The translations under genes and the position numbers were made by a program. From NCBI RefSeq assembly GCF_004330295.1, contig NZ_SJOJ01000011.1, positions 114,528 to 178,527 on the forward strand: 64,000 nucleotides of DNA, given 5' to 3'. Origin of the DNA: Rahnella victoriana (lineage in GTDB: Bacteria; Pseudomonadota; Gammaproteobacteria; Enterobacterales; Enterobacteriaceae). This document shows positions 19,500 to 26,990 of this stretch, piece by piece. Numbering within the stretch: the first letter of the stretch is position 1; every line of letters starts with the position of its first letter. The notes beneath the pieces were generated by a model. The model had not been told where the DNA came from. It ran no database searches and saw nothing but the letters and a program-made list of their open reading frames with translations.

Positions 19500-20270
19500 T
19501 CAGTTCTTCGACGCCACCAGCATCATGATATCGCTGGTGAAGGTGCCGTCAGGCTGGATCTCAAAATGTTTAACCACGTCTTCAGACATCGTTTTTTGCA
19601 GCTCACGGATGGCGACAGCAAAATGTTCCGGTGTACGCATACGCGCGATCCAGCTGGTGAATTCCAGCGGCAGACGGTCTGTCGTCACTTCACGGGTAAT
19701 CAGCCCGGCTTCAGCGGTCATGTTCAGCCATTCGCCTGGTGAATAGTTGCAAACATGGGACGTGTCACGCAGCACTTCGACGGTTTGCAGATAAATATTC
19801 AGCAGCGGATGCCCCGGCGACACCACGTCCATCATGATGAATTTGCCGCCCGGCTTCAGCACGCGCGCCACCTCGCGCAGCGCCTGCCCGACGTCATGCC
19901 AGTGGTGCGCAGAATAACGGCTGATGATCACATCTGCGCTGTGGTCGGCAAACGGCAGTGATTCCGCGACACCCTGTTGTACGCTGATGTTCGCCAGTTG
20001 CTTGTCGCGGGCGGCCTGCGCCACCACGTCCAGCATCTGCGCCGACAAATCATAGGCAATGACATTATTGACGATGCCCGCGGCGACAAAACTGGCGTGC
20101 CCCGCACCGCAGCCCAGATCAATCACCTGCGCATGCGGAAAGGGTGCCAGCAGCGTCGCCAGACGTTGTAAATCCGCCCCCTGCGAGTGCACGGCGCTGG
20201 TCAGATAATCCTGCGCCTGAGAACCAAACTGCTTATCGACCGCCTGACTGTGGGTATTTTTCATGTTCAT
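19500..20270 (-). CDS. yafE: SAM-dependent methyltransferase, YafE-like
   Basis: About 256 aa, closely resembling E. coli YafE. It has DKQFGSQAQDYLTSAVH, the SAM motif VIDLGCGAGHASFVA, AYDLSAQMLDVVAQAA, then SRYSAHHWHDVGQALREV and LKPGGKFIMMDVVSPGHP. The family is UbiE/COQ5-like and the substrate is unknown. Three clustered ATGs (20273, 20270, 20264) follow an AGGAG. I chose 20270, which gives 5-base spacing. The gene is divergent from an XRE regulator across 138 bp, so the regulator may control it. Confidence 0.82.
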   Translation of the reverse strand: MNMKNTHSQAVDKQFGSQAQDYLTSAVHSQGADLQRLATLLAPFPHAQVIDLGCGAGHASFVAAGIVNNVIAYDLSAQMLDVVAQAARDKQLANISVQQGVAESLPFADHSADVIISRYSAHHWHDVGQALREVARVLKPGGKFIMMDVVSPGHPLLNIYLQTVEVLRDTSHVCNYSPGEWLNMTAEAGLITREVTTDRLPLEFTSWIARMRTPEHFAVAIRELQKTMSEDVVKHFEIQPDGTFTSDIMMLVASKN

Positions 20271-20408
20271 CATTGCTCCTGTCTGTCTTGTTTTTGTATT
20301 GAGAAAGCGGGTTTCAAATGACCTCAAAATCACTATAGGGATTGTTCTATACGGGTACAATATGAGCGTTTATACTGGTATGAGTTACTCCCTGTTTAAG
20401 AGCAAAGC

Positions 20409-21200
20409 ATGATTGATAACGCAGACTCACTGAGCGGTCCGAAGGCACTGGGGACATTTTTACGCACACACCGCGAGCGGGTGACACCTGAAATGGTCGG
20501 GCTGCCCGGTTCTTCACGTCGCAGAACCAGCGGATTGCGCCGTGAAGAACTGGCGCAAATCAGCGGCATCAGCGCCACCTGGTACACGTGGATTGAACAG
20601 GGGCGCGACGTGTCCATCTCCGCCGCCACGCTGGACAGTCTGGCGAAGGCGTTGCGCATGGAGCCTGCCGCCCGCGAGTATTTATTCAGTTTAGCCTCGG
20701 TGAAAGATCCGCAGGCGTTGCCCTCCTCCGGCGCACCGGACGCCAGCCTGAGAGATTGCGTCAATCAGCTGACCTGCCCCGGCTATCTGCTCGACAGCGG
20801 CTGGAATGTGCTGGCATGGAACCCGCAGGCGCAGGCGTTGTTCAGCGGCTGGCTGGGCGTTGACGAACACCCTAATCTGCTGGATTTCATGTTTCTGCAT
20901 CCGCTGGCGCGCGAACTGGTCACCAACTGGGCCGAACGCGCCAAACGGGTGGTGGCCGAATTTCGTGCCGAAACCAGCCATTACGCCCATTCTGACGCGG
21001 TCCGTCAGTCGGTGATCAGTCTGCGGGAGCGCAGCAGTGAATTTAATCAGTGGTGGTCGCAGCAGGAAGTACTGGCGCGCGAAGGCGGAGAACGGCGCTT
21101 CCATCATCCGCTTAAGGGTGAAATCTGTTACCGCCAGCAGACCTTTTTCCCCGCCGGTTATGCAGAATGCAAGCTGGTGATCCTGGTGCCGGACGCATGA
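20409..21200 (+). CDS. XRE-family regulator with MmyB-like ligand-binding domain
   Basis: 263 aa. The helix-turn-helix part contains SRRRTSGLRREELAQISGIS, then WYTWIEQGRDVSIS and LDSLAKALRM, which is characteristic of the MmyB-type subgroup. The C-terminal half (from about residue 110) has the MmyB-like ligand domain with YLLDSGWNVLAWNPQAQALF and FMFLHPLARELVTNW. Such regulators often sit divergently next to the oxidoreductase or methyltransferase gene that they control. The start at 20409 follows AAGAGCAAAGC, a weak ribosome site. Confidence 0.85.
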   Translation: MIDNADSLSGPKALGTFLRTHRERVTPEMVGLPGSSRRRTSGLRREELAQISGISATWYTWIEQGRDVSISAATLDSLAKALRMEPAAREYLFSLASVKDPQALPSSGAPDASLRDCVNQLTCPGYLLDSGWNVLAWNPQAQALFSGWLGVDEHPNLLDFMFLHPLARELVTNWAERAKRVVAEFRAETSHYAHSDAVRQSVISLRERSSEFNQWWSQQEVLAREGGERRFHHPLKGEICYRQQTFFPAGYAECKLVILVPDA

Positions 21201-21321
21201 CAGCATCGCCGGGCCAGCCTGCTGTTTTTTCTCACTTAATGCGCCTTTTCACCAATTGACATACGGATGCCAGATATGTGAGGCTGATTTGATTGGTTTC
21301 CTTTATGACAGGATAACGCCC

Positions 21322-21870
21322 ATGATGACACGCCAGATTTATCAGGATGAAGAGTTCGAGATCCGCGTCGCGACCGAGCTTGAAGCCATCACGCATTTTG
21401 CCGCCGTTCAGGCATCCGTGAAGGATATCGGCGCGTGGGAATCCTGGTGTTCGGATAAATACTCGCTGGAAGACAGCCGGAAATATCTGGCTGACTGCGA
21501 GCAAAAACGCCATCGCGGCGCAGAGTTTAATTTCTGTCTGTTTGAGCGTGCCAGCGGAAATCTGATTGGCAGCGTGGGCATCAACCGCATCACGCCGGAG
21601 TATAAGTTCGCCAACCTCGGTTACTGGATCCGCACTGGTTATACCGGCCGCGGACTGGCGACACTGGCGGCCAGAACCGCGGCACGTTTTGCATTTACCG
21701 CGCTGGAACTGACCCGTCTGGAAATCGTGGTGATGGATGGCAATGACCGCAGCCGCCGGGTGGCCGAAAAAACCGGCGCGATATCCGAAGGTCTGCACCG
21801 TAACCGGCTTTATTATCACGGTCAGCCGCGTGATGCCTGGATGTATTCCCTGATCCCGGGCGATCTCTGA
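21322..21870 (+). CDS. GNAT family N-acetyltransferase (RimJ/RimL-like)
   Basis: 182 aa. The acetyl-CoA fold is shown by GNLIGSVGINRI, YWIRTGYTGRGLATLAARTAARFAF (the Q/RxxGxG/A-type loop) and LTRLEIVVMDGNDRSRRVAEKTGA. RimJ/RimL-like enzymes acetylate the N terminus of ribosomal proteins or small amines; the substrate here is unknown. I chose the ATG at 21322, with AGGA upstream, over an open extension of 22 codons. The sulfurtransferase gene follows 34 bp downstream. Confidence 0.82.
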   Translation: MMTRQIYQDEEFEIRVATELEAITHFAAVQASVKDIGAWESWCSDKYSLEDSRKYLADCEQKRHRGAEFNFCLFERASGNLIGSVGINRITPEYKFANLGYWIRTGYTGRGLATLAARTAARFAFTALELTRLEIVVMDGNDRSRRVAEKTGAISEGLHRNRLYYHGQPRDAWMYSLIPGDL

Positions 21871-21904
21871 GGCTGGCTCCACAAAAAAGATAAGGCAACA
21901 GAAC

Positions 21905-22750
21905 ATGACTTTTTCTACCCATACCGTATCTACCGACTGGCTGGCGAAGAATCTGAATTCACCGGACGTGGTCATTATCGATTGCCGTAAATCCAAACCG
22001 GGCATTACGCCGCCGGTGGATTTTCATGGCAAATATCTCGAAGCGCACATTCCCAACGCGATCTATGTGGAAGTCGACAGCATTTCCGACTGCAGCACCG
22101 GCCTGCCGCATATGATGCCGACGGAGGAAGAATTCGCCGCATCGATGAGTCGTCTGGGTGTGGCCGACACGCAAACCATCGTGCTTTACGATGAAGGTGA
22201 TTTGTTCTCCGCCCCGCGTGTGTGGTGGATGCTGACCAGTTTCGGCGCGAAAAGCGTGCGCGTGCTGGATGGCGGGCTGAATGCGTGGATAGCGGAAGGC
22301 AAACCGACACAAAGCGGTGAGCACACCCGCGTGCCGTCGACGTTTAATGCAAAACTGGTGCGCCCGGTGGTGGTCAGCGCCGAAGAAGTGAAAAACGCCC
22401 TCGGCAAGGTACAGATTATCGATGCCCGCTCGCTGGCACGCTTTAAAGCCGAAGCGCCGGAACCGCGTCCGGGGCTGCATGGCGGCCATATTCCGGGCAG
22501 CCTGAGCGTACCTTTTACCGAACTGACGCAGGACGGACACCTGAAATCGCCGCAGGCACTGAAAGCGACGTTCGAAGGTCTGGGCGTGGATCTGAACAAA
22601 CCGGTGATCACCAGTTGCGGCTCCGGTGTGACGGCGGCCGCGCTGGCTTTCGGCCTGGATTCTCTGGGGGTGAAAGACGTGATGCTGTATGACGGATCAT
22701 GGGCCGAATGGGGCGATGTTAACGAAGACTTCCCGATTGAAACCCACTGA
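21905..22750 (+). CDS. sseA: Sulfurtransferase, SseA-like (3-mercaptopyruvate/thiosulfate)
   Basis: 281-aa two-domain rhodanese, the length of E. coli SseA. The first, inactive domain contains AHIPNAIYVEVDSISD and LYDEGDLFSAPRVWWML. The second has IDARSLARFKAEAPEPRPGLHGGHIPG and the active-site loop CGSGVTA with Cys238. CGSGVTA is the loop typical of mercaptopyruvate sulfurtransferases. The enzyme moves sulfane sulfur to cyanide or thiols. The identity to SseA is only moderate, so this may be a paralogue. Its last 32 bases overlap the end of the converging PhnD-like gene. Confidence 0.83.
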   Translation: MTFSTHTVSTDWLAKNLNSPDVVIIDCRKSKPGITPPVDFHGKYLEAHIPNAIYVEVDSISDCSTGLPHMMPTEEEFAASMSRLGVADTQTIVLYDEGDLFSAPRVWWMLTSFGAKSVRVLDGGLNAWIAEGKPTQSGEHTRVPSTFNAKLVRPVVVSAEEVKNALGKVQIIDARSLARFKAEAPEPRPGLHGGHIPGSLSVPFTELTQDGHLKSPQALKATFEGLGVDLNKPVITSCGSGVTAAALAFGLDSLGVKDVMLYDGSWAEWGDVNEDFPIETH

Positions 22751-23552
22751 TTTCTGGTTGCGGTAATGGCGTCAGTTCGCTGACGCCAAACGCCAGCGCC
22801 ATGTCTTTCATCTGACTGATCACGCTGTAAGCCGGCCTCGGCACCACAGTGAACTCTTCGATCAGCAAACACGCGCTGACCGGATCATGCGCCGTCTCGC
22901 GCAATGCCTGCCGCAAAACAGCCAAATCCTCAGGCGATGTCTTCGCCGACGTAATCAGCGGTAAACCCGGTACGGCTGCGGTTTGTCCGATCACCGCCAG
23001 TCCTTCCAGCGCCTGCGGTTCCGTGCGGCGGAGGAGTTCCAGCGTCACACAATCTATCGCCGCCAGATCGGCAAGGTTTTGCTGAACGTAGCGCAGGGAT
23101 CCACGGTGACTGCCGGTGGCGGTGACCTGCGAGAAAAAGCGTCCGTCCACCGCCAGAGGCGCGACCAGCGCCCGCAAACTGTTGTAACCCGATTGCGAAT
23201 CCGTGCTGTTAAACGCCAGACGACGCTGACGAAAACCGGCCAGATGCAGACTGGCATCTTCTTCCCGCGCCAGCAAAAAGCTGCGGTAACGGAATCCGTC
23301 ACAGCCCGGCGCACGGTAGCTGAATGTCCCCACCAGCTGAACCTGCGGCAGACTTTCCACCAGCGGATAACCGCAGGTCTGGCTGAGCAGCAGATCCGGT
23401 GTCTGCCAGTGATGGAGTAAATCCTGCGGCCAGCTCAGCGCATCCGGCACGGCATTCAGGCCAGCATCTTTCAGTTTTTGGCGCAAAATATCGGCGAAAG
23501 CCTCGACATCCGGCGGAGAAATCGCATACATCGGCAAAGACATCAGCATCAT
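22719..23552 (-). CDS. PhnD-like phosphate/phosphonate-binding protein without signal peptide
   Basis: 277 aa resembling PhnD-type solute-binding proteins. It shows LLSQTCGYPLVESLPQVQLVGTFSY, RRLAFNSTDSQSGYNSLRALVAPL, a TGSHRGSLRYVQQNLADLAAIDCVT block and TSAKTSPEDLAVLRQAL. Unlike PhnD, it begins LMSLPMYAISPPD with no signal peptide or lipobox and no transporter genes beside it. The start at 23552 follows GGAG. It lies 12 bp after the desaturase gene on the same strand, which suggests a joint role in the membrane or a sensing role. Its function is not known to me. Confidence 0.72.
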   Translation of the reverse strand: MMLMSLPMYAISPPDVEAFADILRQKLKDAGLNAVPDALSWPQDLLHHWQTPDLLLSQTCGYPLVESLPQVQLVGTFSYRAPGCDGFRYRSFLLAREEDASLHLAGFRQRRLAFNSTDSQSGYNSLRALVAPLAVDGRFFSQVTATGSHRGSLRYVQQNLADLAAIDCVTLELLRRTEPQALEGLAVIGQTAAVPGLPLITSAKTSPEDLAVLRQALRETAHDPVSACLLIEEFTVVPRPAYSVISQMKDMALAFGVSELTPLPQPEISGFQSGSLR

Positions 23553-23564
23553 CTGGCCACTCCG

Positions 23565-24572
23565 TCAGGGGGTTTCCTGCTGATAATCATAGTCGCTGCG
23601 CGCGGGTTGCGCCGCTGTTGTGCCGGTGGCAAACGGATGCGCTTCGACGTCAACCGGCACCCGCGTGTGATCGCGGAACCACTGCCGGTATCCTTTCACC
23701 ACAAACCCGTCGCTGCGCTGAATATAGACCTCGCGATCGGCGACATACACCTGTCGCAGTGCATACCACGGCACGCCGGGTAAATCATGATGGACCAGAT
23801 GATAATTCAGGTTGAGGAACAGCAACCGCCAGACCACACCGGCTTCATTGAGGGTCGATCTCGCCTGTGGCAGGCGTTCGGCGCGGTGCTCGAAGAAGGA
23901 GCGGACTTTGGTCAGACTGAGCGCCGGATAACTCACCGCCAGAATAAAATACAGCGGCGATAATCCGCGCTGCGCCATCCAGCCGAGCAACATCGCCAGC
24001 AGTGCGCCATGCACCAGCCACATACTGACGGTGCGCCATTCGCCGCGTAAAACAGCCAGCAGCGCGCCGGTCAGCGTACTGAGGATATCCAGCAGCGGGC
24101 CGGTCAGCATTCTTCCGGGCAAGGTATTGCGCAGGCGCACCGCCGTCTTCATCGCCGGTGACAGGGTTTCCCAGCGGGCACGGCTGAAATAATAGGCTTC
24201 AGGATCATCGCCCGGCAACGTCAGATGCTCGTTACGGTGATGCTGCAAATGGGTGTCGCGGTATAAACCGTAGGGATACCAGACCGCCAGCGGCAGCGTT
24301 CCGAGCAGCTGATTAAGCCAGGGTTTGCGGGTCGGATGCCCGTGGATTAATTCGTGTTGCAGCGACATATACCAGATGGTGAACCAGATAAGCCACGGCG
24401 TCCCGAGCCACGGACCCAGATCGCGCCAGTAGAATACGCCGGCAAACCAGCCGCCATAAACCGAGGCAATCAATAACCAGGTGGGGATTTCCAGCCGCCA
24501 CCCGAGGCTGCGGCGACGGGCTGCAATGTCGGCCCGCTGGCGGGCGCTGAGGTAAAACGAAGAGGACGCCAT
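23565..24572 (-). CDS. Membrane fatty-acid desaturase
   Basis: 335-aa integral membrane di-iron enzyme of the acyl-lipid or acyl-CoA desaturase/hydroxylase superfamily. The three histidine boxes are present: HELIHGH near residue 73, HLQHHRNEH near 108, and HLVHHD near 258. Hydrophobic segments precede and separate them. The desaturated substrate is unknown. E. coli has no counterpart, since it makes unsaturated fatty acids anaerobically through FabA. It is the first gene of a two-gene unit with the PhnD-like protein. Confidence 0.82.
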   Translation of the reverse strand: MASSSFYLSARQRADIAARRRSLGWRLEIPTWLLIASVYGGWFAGVFYWRDLGPWLGTPWLIWFTIWYMSLQHELIHGHPTRKPWLNQLLGTLPLAVWYPYGLYRDTHLQHHRNEHLTLPGDDPEAYYFSRARWETLSPAMKTAVRLRNTLPGRMLTGPLLDILSTLTGALLAVLRGEWRTVSMWLVHGALLAMLLGWMAQRGLSPLYFILAVSYPALSLTKVRSFFEHRAERLPQARSTLNEAGVVWRLLFLNLNYHLVHHDLPGVPWYALRQVYVADREVYIQRSDGFVVKGYRQWFRDHTRVPVDVEAHPFATGTTAAQPARSDYDYQQETP

Positions 24573-24673
24573 AATGTGCCAGAGTCAGAAACCTTTGGCA
24601 CATTATCGGGCAGCCGGGGACCGCCGCTAACTAACTTAAAACACTATCTATTGCCAGTCAGCAGCTAAGCGAC

Positions 24674-25975
24674 TCAGCCTTGCAGATCCTTTTGCACGGC
24701 CTGAGTGAACTGCTCCATCGGGCAGAAGCCCTGTTTATCAACGGTGCAGCCTTCAATTTGCAGGGTGACACGCTCCGGCGGATTTTTCAGGCTCAGGGCC
24801 ACATTGTTGCGGATCTGATGCGCCGTCGGATAGACGTATTCGATTTTCATCAGATCTTTATTGGCTTTCTTATCGTGCCAGCGCTGGAAGACCACCGTGC
24901 CGCTGATCGGCGTACGTTCATACTGCCCCGGCAACTGGTAATCGCGAGTTTTCAGCGCCGCGAGCAATGAAGCGATGTTCGAATCATGCCCGACCAGCAC
25001 CGCCAGTTTTGCCTGTTGCGCGGCTTTCTGATCGTCTGACGTGGCAGGCTGAGCATCAAGCGCACCGGCGATAAATGTCAGCAGGGGTTTCGCGGCATTC
25101 GCTGCGATAGCCGGTGAGCCGAACAGCGTTTCGTGATACAGGTTCTTGATGGTTTCAAGTTTGGTCCACTGGTCCGGCGTGCTGATTTGCCCCCAGGCGA
25201 CGTCCTTCATCGGGAAACCTTCGTAATACTGCAACATGAACGCATCGGTCGCACCGGTCGCCATCCGCAACGGACCGGTAATGCCCGGCTCTTTGCCCTG
25301 CGTCAGCACCACGTCCGAAGGCTGAGACGCCAGATCGCACTGTTGTTTCTCTTTGCAGATTTTGCTGTTTTTGTAATCGAGGATATTTTCGAGCAACGCA
25401 TAGTTTGGCTGGAGACGCTGATTCAGGCCATCAAGACCGCCCTGCCCGGCGTGCTGATTCACTGAGTTCAGCGCACTGGTTTTAAAACTGTCGTTCACGT
25501 CGGCGGTGATAATCGGGTTGAAGACCGGATCCATTTTGCCGATTTCAACGCGGTTGATCACAGCGACATCACAGCCGGGGAAAGCACCGGTGCTGAAATG
25601 CTTCGCGGTATCGATGGTTCGCGGCAGGCTGTTGGCGTAGGTAAACACCTGATTTTTATCCGGACACTCCGCCGCAGGCAGCAGGTTATCTTTCGCCAGC
25701 CAGGCGCGGAAATAATGCCCCATATGTTCGGAAATCTGGCCACCTTTTGGCGTCAGCAATCCGCCTTCAGTTTTCCATACCGGCCAGGTGTGCGTGGTGG
25801 ATTCGGCGAGCACATCGCCATAGTTGACCAGCGGCGCACGGATGCCGTGGCGACTGAGCACCAGCACCTGTTGCAGTTCTAAATTGTCGGATTGCGCCGC
25901 CTGAGCGGCAGGCATGGCAAGCGGTAATGCGCAGGCAAGTGCAGACAGCACAAGAAAACGGGATGCTTTTTTCAC
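24674..25975 (-). CDS. agp: Periplasmic glucose-1-phosphatase / histidine acid phosphatase
   Basis: 433-aa precursor of the histidine acid phosphatase superfamily, closest to E. coli Agp. The signal peptide runs to AAQAAQ. The catalytic motif is LSRHGIRAPL and the proton donor motif is GHDSN. The sequences AYANSLPRT, GAFPGCD, KEKQQCDL, LQYYEGFPM and RWHDKKANKDLMKIEYVY match Agp. E. coli Agp has RHNLRAP, so the Gly-Ile variant here is nearer to the phytase form and might widen substrate use. I chose the GTG at 25975 (VKKASRF), which has GAGGA upstream, over an extension of 28 codons. Confidence 0.87.
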   Translation of the reverse strand: MKKASRFLVLSALACALPLAMPAAQAAQSDNLELQQVLVLSRHGIRAPLVNYGDVLAESTTHTWPVWKTEGGLLTPKGGQISEHMGHYFRAWLAKDNLLPAAECPDKNQVFTYANSLPRTIDTAKHFSTGAFPGCDVAVINRVEIGKMDPVFNPIITADVNDSFKTSALNSVNQHAGQGGLDGLNQRLQPNYALLENILDYKNSKICKEKQQCDLASQPSDVVLTQGKEPGITGPLRMATGATDAFMLQYYEGFPMKDVAWGQISTPDQWTKLETIKNLYHETLFGSPAIAANAAKPLLTFIAGALDAQPATSDDQKAAQQAKLAVLVGHDSNIASLLAALKTRDYQLPGQYERTPISGTVVFQRWHDKKANKDLMKIEYVYPTAHQIRNNVALSLKNPPERVTLQIEGCTVDKQGFCPMEQFTQAVQKDLQG

Positions 25976-26125
25976 GAGTGATCCTCTTCTGTTGATTCCC
26001 TGTAATAAGAAAGCACCGGACGCGCCAACAGATTGATTCGTCCGGTGAATTTTCAGCATAGTGGATTATTCAGCAGAAGTGGGGGATCAGCTTCACAACC
26101 TCTCCCCATAAAGGCGTTAACTCAC

Positions 26126-26737
26126 TCAGAACCGGAAGCGCAGCCACGCGAAGAACACGTTACCGTTGTTATAGGTGCCGGGAATGTAGGTCGCCTGAAA
26201 TGTCAGACGATCGTATCCGACGGACGCCAGCGGTAAGACAATCGGGATCGGAATATATTTATAGTCGTCACGCGCTGTCACGGCCGCGGTATACCCCAAC
26301 CCTAAGCGAAAATTCTTATCCTGCGCAGGCGTCCATATTTTTTCCCAGCCATAACCCCCGATAGGTTCCCATTTATTATGGGAATCTTTAAACGCCATAA
26401 AATAAATGCCGTTCCAGTTACCTTTTTCATCGTATCGGGAAATACCGTAACCCCCGCCCCACGGACGTTCGTTATATTTGTCGGTTTTCTCTTTATCGTA
26501 GGTAAAACGGTTATGCCAGGTGATCACCGGCAAATACAGATCCTGCGACTGTGGTTCATTCCAGGTGGTGGACACCTTCTCTGTGAACGACGACCAGATA
26601 CCGGGAATGATCGATTCTTTATGTACCTTGTTGGGATCGCTGACGGGATTATCTCCGTTGCTGGCCGCAAAAGCCGGAACACAAAAAGCCATGGAAACAG
26701 TAAGGCTAAAATCCCTGATTAATTTTTTATAAGACAT
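26126..26737 (-). CDS. pagP: Lipid A palmitoyltransferase PagP
   Basis: Outer-membrane beta-barrel enzyme that moves palmitate from phospholipid to lipid A, giving resistance to cationic peptides. The precursor has 203 aa with a signal peptide ending PAFAAS. The mature part contains [18 protein letters not shown] (with the active-site His), [32 protein letters not shown] and [11 protein letters not shown]. It ends with the aromatic barrel terminus FAWLRFRF. PhoPQ regulates pagP in relatives, but I cannot find a clean PhoP box here. Confidence 0.93.
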   Translation of the reverse strand: MSYKKLIRDFSLTVSMAFCVPAFAASNGDNPVSDPNKVHKESIIPGIWSSFTEKVSTTWNEPQSQDLYLPVITWHNRFTYDKEKTDKYNERPWGGGYGISRYDEKGNWNGIYFMAFKDSHNKWEPIGGYGWEKIWTPAQDKNFRLGLGYTAAVTARDDYKYIPIPIVLPLASVGYDRLTFQATYIPGTYNNGNVFFAWLRFRF

Positions 26738-26934
26738 CTTTTAAATAACTCCCTGACGTAAGGTTTTATTATACCTAACCCCGGACAGGAAATAATTAAA
26801 CAACAGAAGAACAGCAGTCAGAATGGGTTTAATTGCCTGAAATATCAGGCATTGAGGGTTTTATTATGGGAGTTTTCCTAGCAGGATAAATAAGACAAAA
26901 TATGAACAGTTCGTAAGAAATAAGTCAGCGCCAT

Positions 26935-26972
26935 AAAAAAATCCGCAGGCTTTCGCACTGCGGATTTTTATT
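26935..26972 (-). terminator. Intrinsic terminator of purL
   Basis: AAATCCGCAG (26939-26948) pairs with CTGCGGATTT (26958-26967). On the minus strand a T-run follows. It lies 18 bp past the purL stop. A T-tail also exists on the plus strand. Confidence 0.85.
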
Positions 26973-26990
26973 ACCGGTTCCGTTTACGCA

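Noticed and set aside
26835..26850. GCCTGA-AATA-TCAGGC hairpin upstream of pagP
   Set aside because: Six base pairs with no T-run; too weak to call a terminator or an operator.
26738..26935. PhoP box for pagP
   Set aside because: Only isolated GGTTTA or TGTTTA half sites are present without the second repeat at the right spacing.
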